Assembly: GCA_047638695.1 (NCBI GenBank)
Contig: JBLINY010000075.1
Span: 1-21,740 of the forward strand
Reading direction: 5' to 3'
DNA: 21,740 bases
Source of the DNA: JAHECQ01 sp047638695
Lineage (GTDB): Bacteria; Actinomycetota; Acidimicrobiia; Acidimicrobiales; SZUA-35
Position numbers and translations under genes: made by a program. The notes below the pieces were generated by a model. That model saw only the letters and a list, made by a program, of their open reading frames with translations. It was not told where the DNA came from and made no database searches. This document shows positions 14,194 to 21,582 of this stretch, in pieces; position 1 is the first letter of the stretch, and each line of letters opens with the position of its first letter.

Positions 14194-15684
14194 GTGGCTG
14201 AATCACCGAGAGGAACCCGAACAACCAGTTTCGGGACCACTCGGCGCGAAGGACACGACGCCCGCGATTTCTACTCTCGATTCTCGCCTCCAGTTCTGTC
14301 TGACGACGACCACGTCGAGCGACCTGACTCCTTGGTCAGCCAACTGGGCGCGGGGGCATGCTTCGTCGGCTCATCGACGGACATGAGTGTGCTCCCCGAT
14401 AACAGCGTCGCCCTCGTTGTCACCTCTCCCCCCTATTTCGTTGGCAAGGATTACGAGCTGGCGATTGCTGGCGATGCCGACAACACCTCGCGCATCCCCA
14501 CGAACTATCTCGACTATCTCGTCATGCTCCGTGATGTGTTCTCCGAGTGTGTTCGGGTTCTCGAACCCGGCGGCAGGATCGCGGTGAACGTGGCCAACCT
14601 TGGACGCAAGCCTTATCGCAGTCTCTCGGCCGACGTCATTGCCATCCTGCAAGACGAGCTCGGCCTTCTTCTGCGGGGCGAAGTCATTTGGCAGAAGGCC
14701 AAGGCCTCGGGTGGATCCTGCGCCTGGGGCTCGTTCGCCAAGGCCAGCAATCCGGTGCTGCGTGACAATACCGAGCGGCTCGTCATTGCCAGCAAGGGTT
14801 CATTTGCTCGAGCCCGCAAACCTCGGGATCGAGCCAAGGCCGGCTTGCCGAACGCGTCAAGTCTCGCGACCGACGAGTTCCTCGACGTCACCCGAGACCT
14901 TTGGGAGATCGATGCCGAATCGGCGACCCGCATTGGCCATCCAGCGCCATTCCCGATCGAACTTCCGCGTCGGGTCATCGACCTTTATACCTACAAGGGC
15001 GACATCGTCGTCGACCCCTTCCTGGGCTCGGGAACCACGCTGGTCGCGGCGGCCAGAACCGGACGCATAGGCGTCGGGTTCGATACCGACCCCGGCTACG
15101 TGGCACTGGCCGAACAGCGTTTGGCGGCCGAACTCGAGCGAGTCGATCGCATCGAAAGCTCGGCCGGAACCGAGCTCGACGCGCTGTCCTACGACGAGCG
15201 CCAGGAGTCGTTCCATCTCGCAGCAACGGCCGAGGGTCGCAAGATCGACGACATCGCCTATCGGGTGTTGACCGAGGCTGGATTTGAGATCAGCACCAAG
15301 GCCAGGCTGAAAGCGGCCGGCCTCAACTTCACCTACCTGGTCACCGGCGCCGACAGTACCTCGACCTGGTTTGTCGACGTGGTCGGCGCGTTCACCTCCT
15401 CACGGCCAGGTCTCCAGCGGATCGACACGGTGTGGCGTCTTCTCGGCCGGCTCCACGTATTGCGCACTCTGGCCCCAGAGGCCCGGGCTCTGGTCCTGAC
15501 CAGTAATCTTCCCCGGCCGGGAACAGAAGGGGACAAGGCGCTACGTGCCGTCGGAACCGGCGGTGTATTCGACGCCCTCGAGCTCTACGACCCAGCCACT
15601 GCGCCACGGTTGGCCCACTACGCGACAGCTGCTCCCGCTGTAGCGCTTCCTGGTTTCTGGACCGACGCCGACATTTCGCGCTAG
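14194..15684 (+). CDS. Beta-class site-specific DNA methyltransferase with C-terminal nuclease-like domain
   Basis: The 496-residue protein has amino-methyltransferase motifs in the beta-class order (as in CcrM and RsrI). Catalytic motif IV, T77-S-P-P-Y81, comes before the S-adenosylmethionine-binding motif I, D274-P-F-L-G-S-G-T-T282, followed by GRIGVGFDTDPGYVALAEQR. The TSPPY form is found in both N4-cytosine and N6-adenine enzymes, so the methylated base is not settled. The region between (about 160-250) includes WQKAKASGGSCAWGSFAKAS and TRDLWEI, the likely target-recognition part. Residues about 345-480 form an extra domain (KIDDIAYRVLTEAGFEI, TWFVDVVGAFTSS, ALVLTSNLPRP, GVFDALELYD) whose alternation of helices and strands recalls a restriction-endonuclease fold. 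The expected (D/E)xK is not there (DVVG). No separate endonuclease gene is next to it, so it may be an orphan methyltransferase. Confidence 0.9.
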   Translation: MAESPRGTRTTSFGTTRREGHDARDFYSRFSPPVLSDDDHVERPDSLVSQLGAGACFVGSSTDMSVLPDNSVALVVTSPPYFVGKDYELAIAGDADNTSRIPTNYLDYLVMLRDVFSECVRVLEPGGRIAVNVANLGRKPYRSLSADVIAILQDELGLLLRGEVIWQKAKASGGSCAWGSFAKASNPVLRDNTERLVIASKGSFARARKPRDRAKAGLPNASSLATDEFLDVTRDLWEIDAESATRIGHPAPFPIELPRRVIDLYTYKGDIVVDPFLGSGTTLVAAARTGRIGVGFDTDPGYVALAEQRLAAELERVDRIESSAGTELDALSYDERQESFHLAATAEGRKIDDIAYRVLTEAGFEISTKARLKAAGLNFTYLVTGADSTSTWFVDVVGAFTSSRPGLQRIDTVWRLLGRLHVLRTLAPEARALVLTSNLPRPGTEGDKALRAVGTGGVFDALELYDPATAPRLAHYATAAPAVALPGFWTDADISR

Positions 15685-15702
15685 CCGGCCGCGCTCGACC
15701 TC

Positions 15703-15726
15703 CGGCGAATCAACTCGGCGAATCAA
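15703..15726. repeat. Short direct repeat, 11 bp twice
   Basis: CGGCGAATCAA occurs at 15703-15713 and again at 15716-15726, separated by two bases. It lies in the spacer after the methyltransferase stop and before the groEL terminator. It has no known role and could be chance or local duplication. Confidence 0.5.
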
Positions 15727-15746
15727 GGAGACCAATCAAAACGAAG

Positions 15747-15772
15747 AATGCCAGCCCCGAAGGGCTGGCATT
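15747..15772 (-). terminator. Rho-independent terminator of groES-groEL
   Basis: On the minus strand AATGCCAGCCC, loop TTCG, GGGCTGGCATT forms a perfect 11-bp stem closed by a C-G pair on a UUCG tetraloop, one of the most stable RNA hairpins. It is followed by CTTCGTTTTGAT, which contains a short T-run. It lies 40 bases past the groEL stop. The plus-strand version would also fold and could help end the convergent methyltransferase transcript, but the T-run is only on the minus side. Confidence 0.88.
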
Positions 15773-15793
15773 CCGCTCTGACTTTGCGAACTA

Positions 15794-15810
15794 ACGAGTC
15801 GGAGACTCGT
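15794..15810 (-). other. Second hairpin just after groEL stop
   Basis: A perfect 7-bp inverted repeat (ACGAGTC, 3-base loop, GACTCGT) starts 2 bases after the groEL stop codon and precedes the main terminator by 21 bases. It has no T-run of its own. It could protect the 3' end of the mRNA or assist termination; this is inference. Confidence 0.5.
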
Positions 15811-15811
15811 C

Positions 15812-17446
15812 TTACATCATGCCGCCCATGCCGCCCATATCGGGCATTGCCGGCATGCCGCCGCCGCCCTCTTCAGGCTTGTCGGAAATGAGCACCTCGG
15901 TGGTGAGCACCAGTGCTGCGATAGATGCAGCGTTCTGGAGCGCAGCCCGGGTGACCTTGGCTGGATCGGTGATTCCGGCCTCCATGAGGTCCTCGATGAC
16001 GCCGGTTGCAGCGTTGAGACCAATATTGCCCTCGGCCTCTTCGACCTTGGCGATCATGATGGAGGCCTCGAGGCCAGCGTTCGATGCAATGAGCATCGCC
16101 GGCGCTGAAAGGGCACGGTAAACCGACTCGGCGCCGGTCTGCTCGTCGCCCTTTAGCTTCTTGACGACCTTGGCAACCGCTGGACGGGACCGCAGGAGAG
16201 CGGTACCACCACCGGCGACAACGCCCTCTTCGAGGGCGGCCCGGGTGGCCGAGAGCGCATCTTCGATGCGGTGCTTCTTTTCCTTGAGCTCGACCTCGGT
16301 GGCTGCACCGACCTGGACGACAGCAACGCCGCCGGCCAGCTTAGCCAGACGCTCCTGGAGCTTCTCGCGATCCCAGTCCGAGTCAGTGTTGTCGATCTCG
16401 GCCTTGATCTGGGCCACACGACCCTCGACGTCAGCCTTAACGCCGGCGCCTTCGATGATGGTGGTGTTGTCCTTGGAGATCACGACCTTGCGGGCAGTGC
16501 CCAGCATGTCGACGGTCACACCGTCGAGCTTGAGGCCGATCTCTTCCGAGACCACCTCTGCGCCGGTGAGAATGGCCATGTCCTGCATCATTGCCTTGCG
16601 ACGCTCGCCAAAGCCGGGGGCCTTGACAGCGGCGGAAGCGAAGGTGCCGCGGATCTTGTTGACCACGAGCGTTGCGAGGGCTTCGCCTTCGATGTCCTCG
16701 GCGATGATCAGCAGCGGCTTACCCGACTGCATGACCTTCTCGAGCACCGGCAGGAGGTCCTGCACGTTGGTGATCTTGCCCTGGTTGAACAGGATGTAGG
16801 GATCGTCGAGTGACGTTTCCTGGCGATCGGTGTCAGTGACGAAGTAGGGAGAGATATAGCCCTTGTCGAACTGCATGCCCTCGGTGAATTCGAGGTCGAT
16901 GCCGAAGGTGTTCGACTCTTCGATGGTGACAACGCCGTCCTTGCCGACCTTGTCGATGGCGTCGGCGAGTACCTTGCCAACGCTCTGGTCAGCGGCGGAG
17001 ATGGAAGCGACCTGAGCGATCTGGCTCTTGTTGTCGATCTCCAGCGATGAGGCAGCGATGGCGTCAACGGCAGCAGCGACTGCGGCTTCGATGCCCCGCT
17101 TGAGGCCCATCGGGTTGGCGCCAGCGGCTACGTTGCGCAGGCCTTCCTTGATGAGAGCCTGGGCCAGCACCGTGGCGGTGGTGGTTCCGTCACCGGCGAC
17201 GTCGTTGGTCTTGGTCGCAACTTCCTTCACCAGCTGTGCGCCCATGTTTTCGAACGGGTCAGAAAGCTCGATCTCTCGGGCAATCGATACACCGTCGTTC
17301 GTGATGGTGGGTGCACCGAACTTCTTGTCGAGGACAACGTTGCGACCCTTTGGTCCCAAGGTCACCTTGACGGCGTCGGCTAGTTGGTTAACACCGGACT
17401 CGAGGGCCCGACGTGCATGTTCGTCAAATTTGAGTTCTTTTGCCAT
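15812..17446 (-). CDS. groEL: Chaperonin GroEL (Hsp60)
   Basis: The 544-residue 60-kDa chaperonin forms the double-ring ATP-driven folding chamber with GroES. It starts MAKELKFDEHARRALESGVN and contains the ATP-binding signatures TLGPKGRNVVL and GDGTTTATVLA, the apical-domain KGYISPYF and APGFGERR, and the equatorial HRIEDALSATRAALEEGVV and VAGGGTALL. The tail ends in Gly/Met repeats (GGGGMPAMPDMGGMGGMM), the normal housekeeping type rather than the His-rich tail of mycobacterial GroEL1. Its length is normal and no residue looks aberrant. The start is 14 bases after the groES stop in the same operon, which is controlled by the CIRCE element upstream of groES. Two hairpins follow the stop codon. 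Confidence 0.98.
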   Translation of the reverse strand: MAKELKFDEHARRALESGVNQLADAVKVTLGPKGRNVVLDKKFGAPTITNDGVSIAREIELSDPFENMGAQLVKEVATKTNDVAGDGTTTATVLAQALIKEGLRNVAAGANPMGLKRGIEAAVAAAVDAIAASSLEIDNKSQIAQVASISAADQSVGKVLADAIDKVGKDGVVTIEESNTFGIDLEFTEGMQFDKGYISPYFVTDTDRQETSLDDPYILFNQGKITNVQDLLPVLEKVMQSGKPLLIIAEDIEGEALATLVVNKIRGTFASAAVKAPGFGERRKAMMQDMAILTGAEVVSEEIGLKLDGVTVDMLGTARKVVISKDNTTIIEGAGVKADVEGRVAQIKAEIDNTDSDWDREKLQERLAKLAGGVAVVQVGAATEVELKEKKHRIEDALSATRAALEEGVVAGGGTALLRSRPAVAKVVKKLKGDEQTGAESVYRALSAPAMLIASNAGLEASIMIAKVEEAEGNIGLNAATGVIEDLMEAGITDPAKVTRAALQNAASIAALVLTTEVLISDKPEEGGGGMPAMPDMGGMGGMM

Positions 17447-17460
17447 GTTGGTCTTTCAGC

Positions 17461-17748
17461 TCACTTAACGATCGCGAGGACGTCGCGTGCGGACAGGATC
17501 AGAAGGTCGTCTCCCTCGTGGGAGATTTCTGTGCCTCCATACTTGGAGTAGACGACTACGTCGCCCTTCTTGACCTCCATAGGGATGAGGTCACCATTGT
17601 CGGTCCGACGGCCTTCGCCGACGGCCAAAACCTCGCCCTGTTGGGGCTTCTCTTTTGCGGAATCGGGGATAACCAGACCGCTAGCCGTTGTGGCCTCGGC
17701 GTCCTTAGCTTGGACGATGATGCGGTCCTCAAGGGGTTGCAGTTTCAT
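17461..17748 (-). CDS. groES: Co-chaperonin GroES (Hsp10)
   Basis: The 95-residue GroES caps the GroEL ring. It begins MKLQPLEDRIIVQ and shows the mobile loop (about residues 16-34, DAEATTASGLVIPDSAKEKP), GEVLAVGEG, VKKGDVVVYSKYGGTEI and the C-terminal LLILSARDVLAIV. I start it at ATG 17746-17748 because GGAGG lies 10 bases upstream and the family begins here. The frame stays open upstream to 17826, but that stretch contains the CIRCE operator and the promoter and is not protein. It is first in the operon with groEL. Confidence 0.97.
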   Translation of the reverse strand: MKLQPLEDRIIVQAKDAEATTASGLVIPDSAKEKPQQGEVLAVGEGRRTDNGDLIPMEVKKGDVVVYSKYGGTEISHEGDDLLILSARDVLAIVK

Positions 17749-17771
17749 GCAGTTTTCGCCTCCATTTGGCG

Positions 17772-17798
17772 TTAGCACTCTCGATGGACGAGTGCTAA
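17772..17798 (-). promoter_or_regulatory. CIRCE operator (HrcA binding site)
   Basis: TTAGCACTC, nine bases, GAGTGCTAA is an exact match to the consensus CIRCE inverted repeat. HrcA binds it to repress chaperonin genes until heat shock or GroEL titration. It lies 24 bases upstream of the groES start, overlapping the expected transcription start. This implies an hrcA gene elsewhere in the genome. Confidence 0.97.
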
Positions 17799-17826
17799 CA
17801 CTACGGCGATCGTCGCACGTCACCAA
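17798..17826 (-). promoter_or_regulatory. Probable groES-groEL promoter
   Basis: On the minus strand TTGGTG (17821-17826) and TAGTGT (17798-17803) are separated by exactly 17 bases, the normal sigma-70-type spacing. The -10 box abuts the CIRCE element, so transcription should begin within the operator, which explains repression by HrcA. Each hexamer matches the consensus only partly (3 of 6), so the call rests on spacing and position. Confidence 0.6.
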
Positions 17827-17896
17827 CCCGCGGCTCGGGCTAATTCGGTCGAGATCGGCTACGCACGTCGCCGCAGCGAAGGAAAGTGCGCGCCAC

Positions 17897-17902
17897 TACG
17901 AT
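17897..17902 (+). promoter_or_regulatory. Candidate -10 box for 3-hydroxybutyryl-CoA dehydrogenase
   Basis: TACGAT (4 of 6 to TATAAT, with TA and the final T) ends 9 bases before the ATG at 17912, so the transcript would have almost no leader. There is no Shine-Dalgarno near the ATG; the GAAGGAAAG at 17878-17886 is too far away. The distance is slightly long for a strict leaderless start. Confidence 0.35.
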
Positions 17903-17911
17903 CCAAGCCCA

Positions 17912-18769
17912 ATGATCGATTCAAAGATTGCAGTTGTCGGTGCCGGCACGATGGGCGCTGGAATCGCCCAAATGGCGACCGAAGCCGGACATCGAGTGAC
18001 CCTGATCGACACCACCCAAGAACTGGTCGACCGAGGCGTCGACTCGATCCGCACCTTCCTGGACCGAGGCGTAGCCAGGCAGAAGCTCACTGCTGAGCGA
18101 CGAGATGAGATCTTGAGTCGCATCGACACCAGCACCGATATTGCCGACGGTGTCACCGATGCCGTGATGGTGGTCGAGGCTGTCTTCGAGAGCCTGCCAC
18201 TTAAACACGAGATCTTCGCCACCCTCGATCAATGCTGCCCGCCTGAGGTGATCCTGGCCAGCAACACCTCCACCCTTCCTATTTCCGAGATTGCCTCGGC
18301 AACCAAACAGCCCCAGCGGGTTGTTGGCACTCACTACTTCAGCCCGGTGCCACTCATGCGCCTCGTCGAAGTCATTCGTGGTGAACACACCAGCGATGAC
18401 GTGGCAGCCCGAACCATGGAGCTGTGCGAGGGCTTCGGCAAAAGTCCCATCCTGATCAAGGACGTACCGGGCTTCATCGTGAATCGGTTCCTTTGCCTGC
18501 TGTATGCCGAGGCAGCAAACATGATCGAGAGTGGCGTCGCCACCGCCCGAGACATCGACACCGCTATGAAGCTCGGCTGCAACTGGCCCATGGGCGTGAC
18601 CGAAATCATGGACCTCGCCGGCGTCGACGTGACGTTGCTAGCCCTGGAAGCAATGCATGAGATGACGGGCGACGACCGCTACCAGCCATCACCACTCCTG
18701 ACACGAATGGTAGCCGACAACCAGCTCGGCCGTAAGTCGGGTCGCGGCTTCTACGACTACTCGAGCTGA
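17912..18769 (+). CDS. 3-hydroxybutyryl-CoA dehydrogenase (3-hydroxyacyl-CoA dehydrogenase family)
   Basis: The 285-residue NAD(P)-dependent enzyme interconverts 3-hydroxyacyl-CoA and 3-oxoacyl-CoA in short-chain fatty acid oxidation or butanoate metabolism. The N-terminal Rossmann domain has GAGTMGAG at 10-17 and the acidic D at the end of strand 2 (VTLIDTT), which favours NAD. The catalytic pair is H141 (GTHYFSPVPLM) and E153 (VEVI), with NTSTLP before it. The C-terminal helical domain contains PGFIVNRFLCLLYAEA and LGCNWPMGVTEIMDL and ends GRKSGRGFYDYSS. The length matches the monofunctional Hbd/FadB2 type. I start it at ATG 17912; the frame is open further upstream, but that part lies over groES and its promoter on the other strand. 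It is divergent from groES. Confidence 0.93.
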   Translation: MIDSKIAVVGAGTMGAGIAQMATEAGHRVTLIDTTQELVDRGVDSIRTFLDRGVARQKLTAERRDEILSRIDTSTDIADGVTDAVMVVEAVFESLPLKHEIFATLDQCCPPEVILASNTSTLPISEIASATKQPQRVVGTHYFSPVPLMRLVEVIRGEHTSDDVAARTMELCEGFGKSPILIKDVPGFIVNRFLCLLYAEAANMIESGVATARDIDTAMKLGCNWPMGVTEIMDLAGVDVTLLALEAMHEMTGDDRYQPSPLLTRMVADNQLGRKSGRGFYDYSS

Positions 18770-18828
18770 ACCACCCCGGACCAGCGGTTCTCAGCAAGAT
18801 CCTCTTCCAGCTGTGCCAGGATCGGGGA

Positions 18829-19284
18829 ATGGGCACTCTGCAAGGGTTCAGCCACATCGCCGTCGGCGTTTCCGACATGGATAGCGCGCTCGTGTTTTGG
18901 CGTGACGTGATGGCGATGGGGGTAGATCTCGACACCATCGAGGAGGTTCCCGGCCCTCGGGGCGACACACGAAGACGCCGGGGGGTCTACCTCCGGTGGA
19001 GCCAGGGCGATCACGCAACCTTCGTCGTCCTCGACCAGCAGCTCAGCATTGAGCCGTTCGGCCTTCCGGCAAAGCTCTTCCAAACCGGGGTTCATCACGT
19101 CTCGTTCTGGGTCGACGATGTCGACCCATTCCTTCAGCGGGCAGCCGAACGAGGGTTAGCTGCCGGAGAACCGACCGTGTCGGACACGGTTGCTTACGGC
19201 GAAGCCGCTGGGCGGCAAGTAAAAACCGCCTTCGTACGTGATGGCGATGGGAACTGGGTCCAGCTCGACCAGCGGCTCAGCTGA
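18829..19284 (+). CDS. VOC/glyoxalase-fold protein
   Basis: The 151-residue protein has two beta-alpha-beta-beta-beta modules of the vicinal-oxygen-chelate superfamily: module 1 begins FSHIAVGVSDMDSALVFW and module 2 begins GVHHVSFWVDDVDPFLQRA. Metal-ligand positions appear as H9 in module 1 and H90 in module 2. The usual glutamate of the last strand (GNxxEL) is replaced by Q145 (DGNWVQLDQ), so metal binding or chemistry may be altered. The superfamily covers glyoxalase I, methylmalonyl-CoA epimerase, ring-cleaving dioxygenases and resistance proteins, so the substrate cannot be assigned. It follows the dehydrogenase gene by 59 bases on the same strand, which would allow a role in acyl-CoA metabolism. 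It ends 1 base from the convergent acyltransferase-like gene. Confidence 0.85.
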   Translation: MGTLQGFSHIAVGVSDMDSALVFWRDVMAMGVDLDTIEEVPGPRGDTRRRRGVYLRWSQGDHATFVVLDQQLSIEPFGLPAKLFQTGVHHVSFWVDDVDPFLQRAAERGLAAGEPTVSDTVAYGEAAGRQVKTAFVRDGDGNWVQLDQRLS

Positions 19285-19285
19285 T

Positions 19286-19990
19286 TCAGCGAGGGTCGAA
19301 AACGCTGAAGCCTGACTCGTCGGATGGCTCGAACGTGAACGATCGCCGCCCAATTCGCCACGTTTCTGTGCGCTTCGCAACCACGGCATACCCGCTGCTG
19401 CGAGTGCCGAGCACGGCCCCGCGATTGTTTGCTGCCGGGTAGCAAAGCGCAAAGTTGGCATCGGGATTGGCCTCACCGGCCGCCAAGGTGACGGCCTGCA
19501 GACCAGCCGGCATCACCTTCTGTTTGCGGAAGGCAGGCGGAACCCATGCTCCCTCGACGACCAGCGTGTCAGCGGAGACGTCTCCAAAGATGGGGCCGAA
19601 GAACTCGCGTACTTTCTCGTGCTGGTGGCCGGGGATGAGCCACTGCAGGTAGGCCGGTTCGCCCTCAGGGTCGACCGCGAGCCAGCCTCCGTCGAAGCCT
19701 GCTTCCCAAATCGAACGACGTCGCTCGAGATACAGCCGGTCGGACGAGTTCAATCCGGTCAGGTCGAACACGTTCGGCGCCAGCTCATCGGTAAGCAGCT
19801 GCGCTGTGAGCGGCACGAGGCTTGATGGCGGATCGGCAACGTCGGAACCGAAGTCAAATTGCAAGCCAACGGCCAGGTCCTCCGACCAGGCCCACCGAGA
19901 CACGTCGCCAAAGGCCTCTTTGGCCCCACCAGTCCGTACCTGATCGACCAACAGTCCGGCGCATCGCGCCAACCTCGAAAGCGATACCAC
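19286..19990 (-). CDS. GNAT-like acyltransferase of a polysaccharide locus
   Basis: The 234-residue protein has its likely acyl-CoA-binding core in the second half. YLERRRSIWEAGFDGGWLAV and YLQWLIPGHQHEKVREFF give the early strands. VVEGAWVPPAFRKQKVMPAG (about 144-163) matches the GNAT motif A region, where V-P-P-x-F-R-x-x-x-V contacts the pyrophosphate. CYPAANNRGAVLGTRSSGY (183-201) is the late Asn/Gly segment typical of N-acyltransferases. The start is GTG 19988-19990 with a strong AGGAAGG ribosome site 5 bases upstream. It begins one base after the stop of the polymerase-like gene (19992-19994), so the two are coupled. A role in acylating a sugar or lipid precursor of a surface polymer is inferred from this neighbour. 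Confidence 0.62.
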   Translation of the reverse strand: MVSLSRLARCAGLLVDQVRTGGAKEAFGDVSRWAWSEDLAVGLQFDFGSDVADPPSSLVPLTAQLLTDELAPNVFDLTGLNSSDRLYLERRRSIWEAGFDGGWLAVDPEGEPAYLQWLIPGHQHEKVREFFGPIFGDVSADTLVVEGAWVPPAFRKQKVMPAGLQAVTLAAGEANPDANFALCYPAANNRGAVLGTRSSGYAVVAKRTETWRIGRRSFTFEPSDESGFSVFDPR

Positions 19991-19991
19991 G

Positions 19992-21582
19992 TCAGCCTTC
20001 CTCTCTCGCTGAATTTTCCAGCTCGTTGCTTACAGCCGGCACCACCATCATCAGGGCCAGAAGCGGGTAGATGATGTCGGCGGTACCTCGCAAAGTCATG
20101 TGCGGATCGAAGGTTTGCGCTGCGGTGATGATCCAGAGCGAACCAAACGCTGCAGCACCAGCAGCAGCCACCGGGCCCGCCCGAGTCCGCAACACTCGCC
20201 TGCTCACCACCATGCCCGCCACCAGCATCACCACCCAGGTGACAAACAGAAAGACTCCGCCTGACCAGAAGAGCCAGAGGTGGCCCGACTCGATCCAGAT
20301 GAACTCCTCCCCCTCGCGTGGCGAGGTGACGCGGGCCTGCGGTGTAACCCCCCAGAACAGATTCTCGGGTTCCTGCAACGATGGGATGAAAAAGGTCTCG
20401 AGGTTGTACAGCCGAACGCTCCAGCTCGAACCAGGGTTAGCTTCGAACAGCGCTCGACCCTGCTCAGAGACCGGCGAGTTGGCAATGGCTTCGCGCTTGC
20501 GAGAGTCAACCTGCGGCCCGTCAAAGCCCTCGAGCCGACGCTGAGCTAGACGGGCCAACAACAGCATGGCGACCAGCATCACTGGGATGGCGAACTTCAC
20601 GATCTGCTTCACCGACCGAGTGATGAAAGCCAATCCCGCCACACCCACGACGAACGAGAGAAGCGGACCTATCTGGCCACTACCAACAACGCCCACGGAG
20701 CAACAGACAGCCCCGGCGGCCGCTAGCCGGCGAGGGCGCTCCCCTATCAGGAACATCGAGAACGCGATCATGGCGTTCATCGCCTCGTAGACGCCATACC
20801 CAATCGGGTTGCCGATCGTCGCTGCTCCACGCCCGTCGTCGATGATGAAGCCGTCGTTGGGGAAGAACCGGTGCAGCCGCTCGGCGAAGTTCAGGATGTT
20901 CAGGGGAGTCGGCCGTGCCAACAAAGGCAAGTGCCGAGGCGCTGAGTACGGACAGGGTCAGCGCAGTGCGCACCTGCGCCTGCGTCCGGATCGTCACCCG
21001 GATGAGCGTGTACAGCAGAGCCAAACGCAAGAAGACCGCTGCGTACATCACATCATCGAAACCGAGCGGTTTCAGGCGAACAAATTGGGCAATGAGTGGA
21101 AGAAGGAATCCGAACATCACCATCACGTAGTCGAACGATCGCAACCGCAGAACGATTCGGCGCGAGTAGACCAACCACCGTGCCGCTAGCACCAGGAGCA
21201 GTACAGCAAGCAAGGCCTCGTTGACTCGGAGGAGTGGCAGCACTTGATCACGAGCGAAGCCAACCACCCAGGGGGCGGCGGCGATGATCACGTAGCCAGA
21301 AAAATGGGGAAGCCGCCACGTCACCACGATCAGGATGAAGAGGGCGGCGAGCGCGGCGCCGATTGGGCCATCGCCGACGGACACCAGGGTGCCGGTGATG
21401 ATCATCGTCGGAATTAGCCAGTAAAGGGTCCGGAGCAGTTGGCGATCTGACGGAGCATTCAGACGGCTTCGGAGATTCTCAGCAAGATCCCAGACCGTCT
21501 CGGCCCGCATCGGCTCCACACCGGGCTCGAGTCGATTCACGGAACGTTCATCTACATCGACCGGTCGCGAAATCGTGGTCAT
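19992..21582 (-). pseudogene. O-antigen polymerase/ligase-like membrane protein, split by a frameshift
   Basis: Two minus-strand frames overlap and together make a polytopic protein of about 529 residues. The first frame starts at ATG 21580-21582 (good GAGGAAG ribosome site) with a hydrophilic N-terminus (1-45) and several membrane helices, ending in sense at LSVLSASALAFVG near 20917. The second frame takes over at about 20918 with ARPTPLNILNFAERLHRFF, then RGAATIGNPIGYGVYEAMNA, more helices, a large extracytoplasmic loop, and ESGHLWLFWSGGVFLF near the end. The NP motif after a Gly-rich loop, the big loop and the late helices resemble Wzy/WaaL O-antigen polymerases and ligases. The first frame beyond the junction turns into an Arg/Pro/His-rich sequence typical of a wrong frame. 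One extra base (or two missing) near 20917-20922 explains it. The result is a broken gene or a sequence error. Confidence 0.68.

Noticed and set aside
14194..15684. Complete restriction-modification or phage-defence system at the methyltransferase
   Set aside because: No separate endonuclease, helicase or specificity gene is adjacent; the neighbours are a hypothetical protein and groEL.
17749..17826. 26-residue N-terminal extension of GroES
   Set aside because: It contains the CIRCE operator and the -10/-35 boxes; the family starts at MKLQPLEDR with a good ribosome binding site.
17570..17911. Extension of the 3-hydroxybutyryl-CoA dehydrogenase upstream of ATG 17912
   Set aside because: The extension covers groES, its promoter and CIRCE on the other strand, and the Rossmann motif starts right after ATG 17912.
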